Assembly: GCF_014712225.1 (NCBI RefSeq)
Contig: NZ_JACXBW010000005.1
Span: forward strand, 221,161-285,160
Reading direction: 5' to 3'
Length of the DNA: 64,000 nucleotides
Origin: Pseudarthrobacter sulfonivorans
GTDB taxonomy: Bacteria > Actinomycetota > Actinomycetes > Actinomycetales > Micrococcaceae
Shown: positions 27,401 to 34,399 of the stretch, one piece after another
Layout of the letters: each line of letters begins with the position of its first letter
Position numbering within the stretch: position 1 is the stretch's first letter
The notes under the pieces: generated by a model
Seen by the model: the letters and a program-made list of their open reading frames with translations, nothing else
What the model was told of the DNA's origin: nothing
Databases searched by the model: none
Position numbers and translations under genes: made by a program

Positions 27401-27885
27401 CCGGCCACGGCCTTGGCGAAGATGGGGAAGCCTATCTCGTCGGCAGCCGCGATCAGTTCGTCCACGTCCTTGGACGGTTCGCTCGACTGCAGGACCGGTA
27501 CGCCTGCTTCACGTGCGGCCTTCAGGGCCGCCACCTTGTTACCGGCCAGCTCCAGCACCTCGGCCGGCGGGCCCACGAAGGTGATGCCCGCTTCCTTGGC
27601 GGCGCGGGCCAGGTCGGGGTTTTCAGAGAGGAAGCCGTAGCCGGGGTAGATGGCGTCCGCCCCGGATTCCTTGGCCACCCGCACAACCTCGGCAACGTCA
27701 AGGTAGGCCCGGACGGGGTGCCCCTCTTCGCCGATCAGATATGCCTCATCGGCCTTCTGGCGGTGGATCGAGTTGCGGTCCTCGTTGGGAAAGACGGCAA
27801 CGGTCTTGGCGCCCAGCTCGTAGCCGGCGCGAAAGGCCCTGATCGCGATTTCGCCGCGGTTGGCCACCAGAATCTTGGAAAACAT
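24484..27885 (-). CDS. pyc: Pyruvate carboxylase
   Basis: Biotin enzyme that carboxylates pyruvate to oxaloacetate, the main anaplerotic step. The 1133-residue protein has a biotin carboxylase domain (about 1-450; MFSKILVANRGEIAIR, the GGGGRGMRRV glycine loop, FIEMNPRIQVEHTVTEE), a carboxyltransferase TIM barrel (about 520-820; DTTFRDAHQSLLATRVRT, MLLRGRNTVGY, HTHDTAGG) and a C-terminal biotinyl domain with the biotinylation motif EAMKMEASI. Single-chain length matches the family. It converges on the acyl-CoA ligase gene and is divergent from the ParA-like gene. Confidence 0.97.
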   Translation of the reverse strand: MFSKILVANRGEIAIRAFRAGYELGAKTVAVFPNEDRNSIHRQKADEAYLIGEEGHPVRAYLDVAEVVRVAKESGADAIYPGYGFLSENPDLARAAKEAGITFVGPPAEVLELAGNKVAALKAAREAGVPVLQSSEPSKDVDELIAAADEIGFPIFAKAVAGGGGRGMRRVDTREALPEALQAAMREADAAFGDPTMFLEQAVLRPRHIEVQILADAEGNVMHLFERDCSIQRRHQKVIEIAPAPNLDEGIRQALYRDAVKFAKALNYVNAGTVEFLVDTVGERAGQHVFIEMNPRIQVEHTVTEEVTDVDLVQAQLRIASGETLADLGLSQETVKLRGAALQCRITTEDPANGFRPDVGKITGYRSAGGAGVRLDGGTVYSGAEISPHFDSMLVKLSCRGRDYPAAVARARRALAEFRIRGVSTNIPFLQAVLDDPDFIAGDVATNFIDERPQLLKARVSADRGTKLLTWLAEVTVNKPNGELTVHSDPAAKLPAVGDLQPAPGSRQRLQELGPEGFAKALREQTAVAVTDTTFRDAHQSLLATRVRTRDLVAAGPAVTALLPELLSVEAWGGATYDVALRFLGEDPWDRLAALRKALPNVCLQMLLRGRNTVGYTPYPEEVTEAFVNEAAATGIDIFRIFDALNDVNQMAPAIRAVRATGTAVAEVALCYTGDLLNPDEKLYTLDYYLELAQRIVDAGAHILAIKDMAGLLRPAAAAKLVAALRERFDLPVHLHTHDTAGGQLATLLAAVDAGVDAVDVASASLAGTTSQVSASALVAALAHTPRDTGLDLDAVSSLEPYWEAVRRVYAPFESGLPGPTGRVYKHEIPGGQLSNLRQQAMALGLGERFEAIEDMYTAADRILGRLVKVTPSSKVVGDLALHLVGLNADPADFNENPQNYDIPDSVIGFLSGELGDPPGGWPEPFRTKALQGRSIKVRDVDLSPEDSAALKGDSKTRQSTLNRLLFDGPTKDYLKSVETYGNISVLDTRDYLYGLQRGAEHEIQLEKGVRLIASLEAVSEPDEKGMRTVMCTLNGQSRPVVVRDRSVVSNVKAAEKADPAQQGQVAAPFAGAVTVTVKAGDTVKAGDTVATIEAMKMEASITTPVGGKVSRLAISAVEQVQGGDLLLVVEQA

Positions 27886-28189
27886 GCTTCTCCTGCATCA
27901 TCGCGGGTGTATCGGTAGGTGGTGACAGTGTCTAAGACCTGTGCGGACAAACACAAATCATTGTGGCCACAGTCACAAAAACTTCCGTCATGTCCCGCAT
28001 GAATCGACGGACGCCCGCGGAATCCGGTCCGCTGACCGGAGCGCGAAGCCATGCCGGTCTCCTTTAAGGCGGTATTCGCGGGCATGGCCACATATGATGA
28101 GTACGGCGGCAGGGGCCGCCCGGCTTCGGCACTGCCGGAGCAAACATTACCCCCAACACGGCATCCGGCGTTAGGTTTTGGTCTCACAA

Positions 28190-29011
28190 GTGCAAGTAGT
28201 CAGCATCAGCAGCCTCAAGGGCGGAGTCGGCAAGACTTCCGTCACCACAGGATTGGCGTCTGCGGCGCTTGCCGCGGGCATTCCCACCCTGGTGGTGGAT
28301 CTGGATCCGCATGCCGACGCGACCACCGCCCTCGGCGTCCAGCCCGGCGACCAGCTGGACATCGGCAGGATGCTCAAGAGCCCGCGCCGCGCCAAGCTGG
28401 CTGAGAACGTGGCGGGCAGTGCCTGGACCGCCCGGGCGCACTCGAACGGATCCGGACCGGCCGTGCTGGACGTGGCTGTGGGCTCCGCGTACACCGGAAT
28501 CTATGACCGCCCCGACCTTGGCCGCCGCGACCTCCGCCGGCTTTCGTCAGTCCTCGCCGGCGCCGATGGATATGACCTGGTCCTCATCGACTGCCCGCCA
28601 TCCCTGAACGGACTGACCCGGATGGCCTGGTCAGCGAGCGACAAGGTGGCGCTCGTGGCCGAGCCCGGGCTTTTTTCCGTGGCCGGCACAGAGCGGACCA
28701 TGCGCGCCATCCAGCTCTTCAAGCAGGAATTCGCCCCCAACCTCTCGCCCGCGGGCATTATCGCCAACCGCGTACGCACCGGCTCGTCCGAACACACCTA
28801 CCGGCTCGCCGAGATGGAGTCCATGTTCGGCGACCTGCTGTTGAGCCCGCGGATTCCCGAGCAGGCGAACTGGCAGCAGATCCAGGGTGCCGCCCACCCT
28901 GTGCACCACTGGCCGGGAGAGTCGGCCAAAACCTCGGCGGCCTTGTTCGATGCCTTGCTGGCCAACCTTCTCGCGGCCGGCAGCGGATTGCGGAACCGCA
29001 CCCAACGCTGA
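28190..29011 (+). CDS. Orphan ParA-family ATPase
   Basis: A ParA/MinD-type ATPase with the deviant Walker A SSLKGGVGKTSVTTG close to the N-terminus, switch I VDLDPHADATTAL and Walker B DLVLIDCPPSL. The GTG at 28190 gives 273 residues starting MQVVSISSLKG; a TTG at 28178 is the only in-frame alternative because a TAG precedes it. No parB-like gene is adjacent, unlike chromosome-partition ParA. Family members of this kind position cargo on the nucleoid or pole; the cargo here is unknown. A terminator at 29041 separates it from the convergent merR gene. Confidence 0.88.
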   Translation: MQVVSISSLKGGVGKTSVTTGLASAALAAGIPTLVVDLDPHADATTALGVQPGDQLDIGRMLKSPRRAKLAENVAGSAWTARAHSNGSGPAVLDVAVGSAYTGIYDRPDLGRRDLRRLSSVLAGADGYDLVLIDCPPSLNGLTRMAWSASDKVALVAEPGLFSVAGTERTMRAIQLFKQEFAPNLSPAGIIANRVRTGSSEHTYRLAEMESMFGDLLLSPRIPEQANWQQIQGAAHPVHHWPGESAKTSAALFDALLANLLAAGSGLRNRTQR

Positions 29012-29040
29012 TCCTCCCGGACACAACCCCGGACATGGAA

Positions 29041-29081
29041 GAGGCCACCCCGGCCTGAACATTTCAGACCGGGGTGGCCTC
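29041..29081. terminator. Bidirectional terminator between ParA-like gene and merR gene
   Basis: Stem of 19 positions with one mismatch (29041-29059 and 29063-29081) around CAT, based on GAGGCCACCCCGG, followed by a T-rich stretch on the plus strand. It lies between two convergent genes ending at 29011 and 29097. Confidence 0.88.
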
Positions 29082-29096
29082 TTCTCTTGTCTTGCG

Positions 29097-29693
29097 TCAG
29101 CCTGTCTTACGTGCGGCGCGCCGTTTGCTCAGTTCGTCGTCGGGAAAGGACTGGACTGCCGCGTGTTCGCTCGGCAGGGAAGCCAGGCTGCCCTCGACTT
29201 CGCGCCAGACCCGGCCCACCGCGATCCCGAAGACGCCCTGGCCGCCCTGGACGAGGTCAATTACTTCGTCAGCGGAGGTACATTCGTAGACGCTCGCGCC
29301 GTCGCTCATGAGCGTGATCTGTGCCAGATCCTCCACACCGCGTTCGCGCAGGTGCTCCACGGCCGATCGGATCTGCTGGAGGGAGACGCCGGTGTCCAGC
29401 AGGCGCTTGACCACCTTGAGCACCAGGATGTCCCGGAAGCCATAAAGCCGCTGCGAGCCGGAGCCGGCGGCACCGCGGACGGCGGGCTCAACCAGGCCGG
29501 TACGCGCCCAGTAATCCAGCTGGCGGTATGTGATGCCCGCCGCTTTGCAGGCCGTGGGACCGCGGTAGCCTGCGTCTTCGTCAAGGACAGGGAGGTCTTC
29601 GGTAAACAGGAGGCCCTGGGCACCGCTTGCCGGCACAGCCACACCAGTCGTCGTGGGCTGCTTCAGTCCGCCTGCTTCGCCTTTGGGACTCAC
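29097..29693 (-). CDS. MerR-family transcriptional regulator (Rv1830-like)
   Basis: A 198-residue regulator. About 40 N-terminal residues of low complexity precede the MerR winged helix: GYRGPTACKAAGITYRQLDYWARTGLVEP, then QRLYGFRDILVLKVVKRLLDTGVSLQQIRSAVEHL, which is the helix-turn-helix and wing of the family. No cysteine-rich metal site or known ligand domain is seen in the C-terminal part. It ends the garA-ftsR-DUF151-merR neighbourhood; a 238-base gap with a dyad (29833-29868) lies upstream, so it likely has its own promoter. Confidence 0.9.
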   Translation of the reverse strand: MSPKGEAGGLKQPTTTGVAVPASGAQGLLFTEDLPVLDEDAGYRGPTACKAAGITYRQLDYWARTGLVEPAVRGAAGSGSQRLYGFRDILVLKVVKRLLDTGVSLQQIRSAVEHLRERGVEDLAQITLMSDGASVYECTSADEVIDLVQGGQGVFGIAVGRVWREVEGSLASLPSEHAAVQSFPDDELSKRRAARKTG

Positions 29694-29832
29694 CTGGATC
29701 CTCCTTCGTATAAGCTCCCGGGGACTACTGCATCAGCCAGTGCACGCATGAAGTCCATGTGTGTAATTTCGCGGGGGTCGTACTTTTACAGTGTGACTTG
29801 CGCGGCTGCTGTAAGCAATGGAAGCTTGATAC

Positions 29833-29868
29833 CTTTGACGTTAGGCCCGCGGAGGCCGCAGGTCAAAG
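29833..29868. promoter_or_regulatory. Dyad between DUF151 gene and merR gene
   Basis: CTTTGAC (29833-29839) and GTCAAAG (29862-29868) are perfect inverted 7-mers separated by 22 bases. It is 64 bases past the DUF151 stop and 140-175 bases upstream of the Rv1830-like start. It may be a terminator stem or a dimer-binding site; the sequence does not decide. Confidence 0.35.
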
Positions 29869-29931
29869 ACCTTCACCGGATCGCGAAGGCGTGTCGGAAC
29901 TTTCAGCCTCAACTTTAACCTTAATGAAACC

Positions 29932-30435
29932 TCAGCCGTCGAAATCCTCGGGTTCCACGTCGTCCAGGAACTCCCGGAACCGCCGCAGTTCCCGCTCTTC
30001 GTCCACGGTGGGCCCGGGCTCGGCGTCCTCGCCCTCATCGTGTTCGGTGATCCGGACACCGGCTTCATCCATGACCGAGTCGGCGCACCAGATGCGGCAC
30101 TTTGCCCGCAGTGCAATGGCCAGGGCATCCGAAGCCCGCGAGCTGACGGTGGTGCCGTTCTCGAACTGGAGTTGACCGTAGAAGATGTTGTCCTCCACGG
30201 CGACGATGTTCACGCTGACAACTGAATGTCCGAGGGACTCCACCACGTCCACCAGGAGGTCGTGGGTCATGGGCCGCGGCGGGACCACCCCTTGCTGGGC
30301 GAGGGCGATGGCGCTGGCTTCCGGCGTTCCGATCCAAATGGGAACGTGGCGCTCACCATGCATCTCGCGCAGAAGGACCAGCGGCTGGTTGGAGGGCAGT
30401 TCGATGCGAACGCCTACTATCTCGACTTCGATCAT
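29932..30435 (-). CDS. DUF151 / bifunctional nuclease domain protein
   Basis: A 167-residue protein starting MIEVEIVGVRIELPSNQ at the ATG 30435, which shares a base with the ftsR stop (TGATG). The DUF151 (BFN) core is clear: PLVLLREMHGERHVPIWIG, SAIALAQQGVVPPRPMTHDL and RASDALAIALRAKCRIW. Longer upstream in-frame starts fall inside ftsR and are rejected. The acidic C-terminal tail is variable. The plant homologue is described as a nuclease, but the biochemical role in bacteria is not established. It is translationally coupled to ftsR. Confidence 0.9.
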   Translation of the reverse strand: MIEVEIVGVRIELPSNQPLVLLREMHGERHVPIWIGTPEASAIALAQQGVVPPRPMTHDLLVDVVESLGHSVVSVNIVAVEDNIFYGQLQFENGTTVSSRASDALAIALRAKCRIWCADSVMDEAGVRITEHDEGEDAEPGPTVDEERELRRFREFLDDVEPEDFDG

Positions 30436-31157
30436 CAGATGTCCATACGGGAGATGCGGTCCTGCACCAGGGCCCGGTGCAGGATCAGGCAAAGGTCGGA
30501 AATTTCGCGGGCGGCTTCGGCAGCCCGCGCCTGGGAAGCGGAATCGCGCCGGGACGCCAACGGGGCAACTGCCCGCTCCACGAGCCCGAATTCGCGTTCC
30601 GCGGCGGCCTGGAAAGGACGCAGGTGGCGCGGCTCCAGGCCGTGGCCTTCCAACTGCACGCATGCCCGGGCCACTTGGAGCGCATGCTCATCAAACTTGC
30701 CGTTGCTGTGGCTGATCAGTCCAAAGCTCAACAGAGACTGGAGCAGCGGGACGCTCGCGCCGGACTCGGCCCGCAGCTGCTCTTCGCTGAATTTCCGTCC
30801 CCGGTTTTGGAGCTCCGCTGCCAGTTCGTCGGAGACGATCCGGGGCGAAACCACGACGCCGGGCGGAAGGTTTTCGGGGCGTTCTCCCCTGTCGATCGCG
30901 TCAAGGTAGTCCTTGATGACCTTGAGGGGAAGGTACTGGTCGCGCTGCAGCGCAAGCACAAAGCGGAGGCGCTCAACATCGCTCTCTGCGTACTGCCGGT
31001 AGCCGGCCGGGGTACGGCGCGGATTGATCAGTCCCTTTTCCTCAAGGAACCTGATTTTCGACGCGCTCATACCGGGAAAGTCTGCGCTGAGTTGGGCGAG
31101 GACTTCCCCGATGTTCAGGACTTGGGGTCCCCGGCGTTCCGGTTGTGCCATTGCCAC
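30435..31157 (-). CDS. ftsR: MerR-family regulator FtsR (Rv1828 / Cg1631-like)
   Basis: A 240-residue MerR-type regulator: NIGEVLAQLSADFPGMSASKIRFLEEKGLI forms the winged helix, followed by TPAGYRQYAESDVERLRFVLALQRDQYLPLKVIKDYL. The position directly after a GarA/OdhI-type FHA gene is the same as for FtsR, described in Corynebacterium glutamicum as an activator of ftsZ; transferring that role here is inference. Two possible ATGs lie 6 bases apart (MAMAQ). It overlaps the DUF151 gene by one base and starts 17 bases after the FHA gene, indicating one operon. Confidence 0.88.
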   Translation of the reverse strand: MAMAQPERRGPQVLNIGEVLAQLSADFPGMSASKIRFLEEKGLINPRRTPAGYRQYAESDVERLRFVLALQRDQYLPLKVIKDYLDAIDRGERPENLPPGVVVSPRIVSDELAAELQNRGRKFSEEQLRAESGASVPLLQSLLSFGLISHSNGKFDEHALQVARACVQLEGHGLEPRHLRPFQAAAEREFGLVERAVAPLASRRDSASQARAAEAAREISDLCLILHRALVQDRISRMDI

Positions 31158-31174
31158 AGGCAGGTGTCCCTGAA

Positions 31175-31651
31175 TCAGGCGCGGCCTGCTGCGCGGGCAG
31201 GGCTCAGGTAGAAGGTGAGGCGGAACTTGCCGATCTGGACTTCGTTCCCGGATTTGAGCTCGACACTGTCCACACGGTCGTGGTTGACGTAGGTCCCGTT
31301 GAGGCTGCCTGTGTCCACCACTTCGAAGCTCCTGGGAGTCCGGCGGAACTCCACGTGGCGCCGCGAAACGGTGACGTCATCAAGGAAGATATCGGCGTCC
31401 GGGTGCCGGCCGGCCGTGGTGGTGTCGGAGTCAAGCAGGAAGCGGGCCCCGGCATTCGGTCCGCTGTGGGCAACCAGGAGCGCAGATCCGGCAGGCAGCG
31501 CTTCGACCGACGACCGTTCCTCGGTGGACAGCCGGGGCGCGATGGTGGGCTCGTCGGCGACGGGGGTGAGATGGATCGAGGTGGTCTCCGAAGCCCTGGC
31601 CGCACCTGTGCCGTAATCGCCTTCGGCATGGTCCTTTTTGTGGCCAACCAT
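31175..31651 (-). CDS. garA: FHA-domain metabolic regulator GarA / OdhI
   Basis: Phosphorylation-switched inhibitor of 2-oxoglutarate dehydrogenase and regulator of glutamate metabolism. The ATG at 31651 with GAGGAGG upstream gives 158 residues. The N-terminal phosphorylation motif SETTSIHL is intact; in GarA/OdhI the two threonines are targets of PknB/PknG-type kinases. The FHA domain covers about 65-150 (AGRHPDADIFLDDVTVSRRHVEF, DTGSLNGTYVN, VQIGKFRL) and keeps the phosphothreonine-binding Arg, Ser and Asn residues. A likely kinase partner, the PASTA kinase, is in the same window. gcvH lies upstream. Confidence 0.93.
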   Translation of the reverse strand: MVGHKKDHAEGDYGTGAARASETTSIHLTPVADEPTIAPRLSTEERSSVEALPAGSALLVAHSGPNAGARFLLDSDTTTAGRHPDADIFLDDVTVSRRHVEFRRTPRSFEVVDTGSLNGTYVNHDRVDSVELKSGNEVQIGKFRLTFYLSPARAAGRA

Positions 31652-31794
31652 GGGCTTCCTCCTCTTTCGCTGCAGCTCACACGACTGCATTCAACATTTG
31701 CTGCGGGATACACCGCGCAGTTCCGACGCGGGCCCGCATCCGGCCAATGACGTGCGACGACGCCCGCTGGCCGGACCGGATGAACCCGTTATGT

Positions 31795-32181
31795 TCAGCC
31801 TACCTGCTGTTCGTACTCGGATGCACTGAGCAATGAGTCCACGGCGTCGGCTTCGGCGAGTTTGATCTCGATCAGCCAGCCATCACCATACGGATCAGTG
31901 TTGATCAGGGCCGAGTCGGTGTCGAGGGATTCGTTGCGGGCAACCACTTCACCGCTCACCGGGGCGTAGATGTCGCTGACGCTCTTGGTGGATTCCACCT
32001 CGCCCACCACTTCATTCGCGGTAACCTTGCTGCCGGCTTCAGGCATCTGGGCGTAAACAACATCCCCTAGGGCGTCCTGGGCGAAATCGGTAATGCCCAC
32101 GCGGACCACGCCGTCAGCGTTCGGTGCGGTTACCCACTCGTGCTCGGCGGTGTAGGACAGGTCTTCGGGAATGTTGCTCAT
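31795..32181 (-). CDS. gcvH: Glycine cleavage system H protein
   Basis: Lipoyl carrier that shuttles the aminomethyl group between the P, T and L proteins of glycine cleavage. The 128-residue protein has the family N-terminus (YTAEHEWVTAPNADGVVRVGIT), the lipoylation site VGEVESTKSVSDIYAPVSGEV with its lysine, and the C-terminal NTDPYGDGWL. Length is normal. No gcvP or gcvT is nearby; gcvH instead lies next to garA, as in mycobacteria, so co-regulation with GarA-controlled nitrogen and carbon flow is possible. Confidence 0.96.
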   Translation of the reverse strand: MSNIPEDLSYTAEHEWVTAPNADGVVRVGITDFAQDALGDVVYAQMPEAGSKVTANEVVGEVESTKSVSDIYAPVSGEVVARNESLDTDSALINTDPYGDGWLIEIKLAEADAVDSLLSASEYEQQVG

Positions 32182-32287
32182 CAGGGGCCTTTCATCGGGT
32201 CAATCACCAATGTCAACGGGGCCTGGGAAACAAGCCGCCGCTGAAAGTATAGGCACAAGTCCACGGGCGTTCGAGGATGGTTCTGAC

Positions 32288-32452
32288 ATGATGGGACGCA
32301 TGGGATTACGGGCACAGGAAACACCCAGGAAAAAGGGATATTGGGCGCCGCGGATCATCTTTGGCGGTGTTGCCCTTGCGTCAAAGATAGACGGGGAAGG
32401 CGCGGCCGAGCCAAAGCCCGCCGCACCCGACACGCAGGCTGACGGCAGGTAG
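32288..32452 (+). CDS. Possible small basic protein upstream of the Fpg-like gene
   Basis: An open frame of about 54 residues (starts at 32288, 32291 or 32300) with basic MGLRAQETPRKKGYW, a short hydrophobic stretch (PRIIFGGVALA) and an Ala/Pro-rich end. It stops 4 bases before the ATG of the glycosylase gene, which would couple them. A weak GAGGAT precedes it. It has no recognised family, so it may be only the leader of the next gene. Confidence 0.35.
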   Translation: MMGRMGLRAQETPRKKGYWAPRIIFGGVALASKIDGEGAAEPKPAAPDTQADGR

Positions 32453-32456
32453 TCCC

Positions 32457-33326
32457 ATGCCGGAGCTACCTGAGGTTGCAGGCCTGGCGGGATTCCTTGA
32501 CGGACAACTGCGCGGATCGGTGGTGGAGAAGGTCCAGATCGTGTCGTTCGCAGTCCTGAAGACCGCAGATCCGCCTTTCAGCGCGCTGGAGGGGAGCACT
32601 GTTGCCGGCGTGCGGCGGTTTGGGAAGTTCGTCTGCATCGACACCGACGGGCCTTCCTTCGTCTTCCACCTTGCCCGGGCAGGCTGGGTCCGTTTCACCG
32701 ACTCCCCCGCCGACACGCAACTCCGGCTGGGCAAGAGCCACATCGCCGCCAGGCTCACATTCACGGGCCCGGATGGCCGCCACGGAATGGATCTCACCGA
32801 GGCCGGGACCAAGAAGAGCCTCGCAGTCTACGTAGTGCGCGATCCCCGGGATGTGCCGGGCATCGCAGCCCTCGGCCCGGACCCCTTCAGCGACGGGTTC
32901 GACGCCGGCACGCTGACGGAGATTCTCGGCTCCAGTTCCCAGCAGATTAAGGGCCTCCTGCGAAGCCAAAGCGTTATTGCCGGGATCGGGAACGCCTACA
33001 GCGACGAGATCCTGCATGCGGCGAGGATCTCCCCCTTCGCCATCGCCAAATCGCTGGACCGCGCCACCGTGCAGGTTCTGTATGACTCAATCCACAGCAT
33101 CCTCGGAACGGCCCTGGCCGAGGCCGCGGGGAAACCGCCCAGTGAACTCAAAGACGTCAAGCGCAGCCACATGCGCGTTCATGCCCGGACCGGGGAGGCA
33201 TGCCCGGTCTGCGGCGACACCGTCCGGGAAGTCTCGTTCGCGGACACGGCCCTGCAGTACTGCCCCACCTGCCAGACGCACGGGAAGATCCTGGCGGACC
33301 GCAGGACGTCCAAGTTCCTGAAGTAG
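32457..33326 (+). CDS. Fpg/Nei-family DNA glycosylase
   Basis: Base-excision repair glycosylase/AP lyase. The 289-residue protein begins MPELPEV, with the catalytic proline and glutamate exposed after Met removal, has the conserved lysine in RRFGKF, the helix-two-turn-helix IAGIGNAYSDEILHAARI and a C-terminal zinc finger with four cysteines (CPVC and CPTC). The usual HLGMSG loop of Fpg is replaced by HLARAGWVRF, so lesion preference may differ from classic 8-oxoguanine glycosylase. The substrate is not determined by sequence. Confidence 0.92.
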   Translation: MPELPEVAGLAGFLDGQLRGSVVEKVQIVSFAVLKTADPPFSALEGSTVAGVRRFGKFVCIDTDGPSFVFHLARAGWVRFTDSPADTQLRLGKSHIAARLTFTGPDGRHGMDLTEAGTKKSLAVYVVRDPRDVPGIAALGPDPFSDGFDAGTLTEILGSSSQQIKGLLRSQSVIAGIGNAYSDEILHAARISPFAIAKSLDRATVQVLYDSIHSILGTALAEAAGKPPSELKDVKRSHMRVHARTGEACPVCGDTVREVSFADTALQYCPTCQTHGKILADRRTSKFLK

Positions 33327-33782
33327 GAACCGTATTTGCAGGAATTATCTGCAGAAAGCCTCCAGTAATAAAACCCTGAGTCTTCTAAAGCCGGAGCCAC
33401 CTCAGTAGTGTGGTTGTCACGTCCCCCCTTCGAATACAAAGCGCGGACGGAATCTGGTTGCATAAGGGCCCGGAGACCCGGCGCCCATCGCTTAAGTTCA
33501 CTGCCCATTTGGGCCTTTGTCATCTCAGTAAATCACCCACAGCGCCCTTCACATCGGTGAACCGGGGGCATTACAGGGTTCACTGTTTGTTGCGGGCGTT
33601 GGCACCCTCGAGCATGGTGCTTCCTGCGCACATACCGCGCCAGAGCACCTACCGGGCTTGGGAGACAACCGTAGACAGGCGAGTTCGCAAAGGGGTGGCC
33701 GCGCCCACGATGGCCAGCGCCCACTCACCTTGTTCATCTGTTCCTGCGGGTATCTATCAAATGATCACGTTTGGAAAATTCC
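33327..33782. other. Noncoding gap upstream of the small secreted protein
   Basis: About 456 bases with no supported gene on either strand; frames that run through it lack ribosome sites and family signals. Base composition is less GC-rich than the surroundings. A short inverted TGCAG/CTGCA occurs just after the glycosylase gene. The region presumably includes the promoter of the 33783 gene. I see nothing else definite. Confidence 0.5.
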
Positions 33783-34115
33783 ATGAATAAAATATCGCGC
33801 TTCTTCGGTACTACAGTCCTCGCCGCAGGCCTGGCCTTCAGTGGAGCAGCCCTGACAGCCGGCGCTGCCTCTGCCAGCGACCATCCCAAGGACAGTAAGA
33901 GCAGCTCGCCCTATCACAACGACCACGACAATAACGGCCACGGCCGCTACGACAAGGACGGCTACGACAAGGACGGCTACAACAAGGACGGCTACGACTG
34001 CGATGGATACAACCGCTACGGTAATGACCGGCACGGCCATCACCGCAGTTCGGATTCCTGGTACAGGGACAGCCGCGGCCACGTTCACTACATCATCATC
34101 ATCATCGTGAGGTAG
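33783..34115 (+). CDS. Small secreted Asp-Gly-Tyr repeat protein, unknown function
   Basis: The ATG at 33783 (GGAAAA upstream) gives 110 residues: MNKISRFFGTTVLAAGLAFS starts a clear signal peptide, probably cut after ASA near residue 32. The mature part is rich in Asp, Asn, His, Gly and Tyr, with a tandem YDKDG-type repeat (four to five units, DGYDKDGYNKDGYDCDGY) and one cysteine. It ends HVHYIIIIIVR, where five isoleucines come from an (ATC)5 tract. Acidic Asp/Tyr repeats and many His suggest metal or surface binding, but this is inference. It stands alone, bounded by a gap and a terminator. Confidence 0.75.
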   Translation: MNKISRFFGTTVLAAGLAFSGAALTAGAASASDHPKDSKSSSPYHNDHDNNGHGRYDKDGYDKDGYNKDGYDCDGYNRYGNDRHGHHRSSDSWYRDSRGHVHYIIIIIVR

Positions 34116-34132
34116 TTAGTCCGCATACGCCA

Positions 34133-34172
34133 AAGGGCCGTTTTCCGGTAAACAAACCGGAAAACGGCCCTT
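34133..34172. terminator. Intrinsic terminator after the secreted protein gene
   Basis: Perfect 17-base arms (34133-34149 and 34156-34172) around AAACAA, rich in GGGCCGTTTTCCGG, followed by TCTTTGG. It ends the plus-strand gene at 34115 and faces the end of the minus-strand tRNA gene. Confidence 0.9.
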
Positions 34173-34178
34173 CTTTGG

Positions 34179-34252
<74 letters not shown>

Positions 34253-34399
34253 TCAGTTCCGCCGTTCTCCGCTGCGTTTACTCCCAGTGTTACCCGGGAT
34301 TTCAACTCAGCAGTCCGGCCGAACCACCTTGAAAAGCTTACACGATCCCGGAGGGTGCCGGTGACACTTTGCCACCCGCACGCCCCCGGTGTGTCGTAA

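Noticed and set aside
25534..27918. Plus-strand open frame of nearly 800 residues opposite pyc
   Set aside because: Mirror of the conserved pyruvate carboxylase coding frame; no family features.
27962..27971. TGTGGCCACA palindrome upstream of pyc
   Set aside because: Ten-base GC-rich palindromes arise by chance in such DNA, and no promoter elements line up with it convincingly.
30436..30663. Longer N-terminus of the DUF151 protein
   Set aside because: It would overlap ftsR by 230 bases with Arg/Pro-rich shadow sequence; the conserved domain begins at the ATG at 30435.
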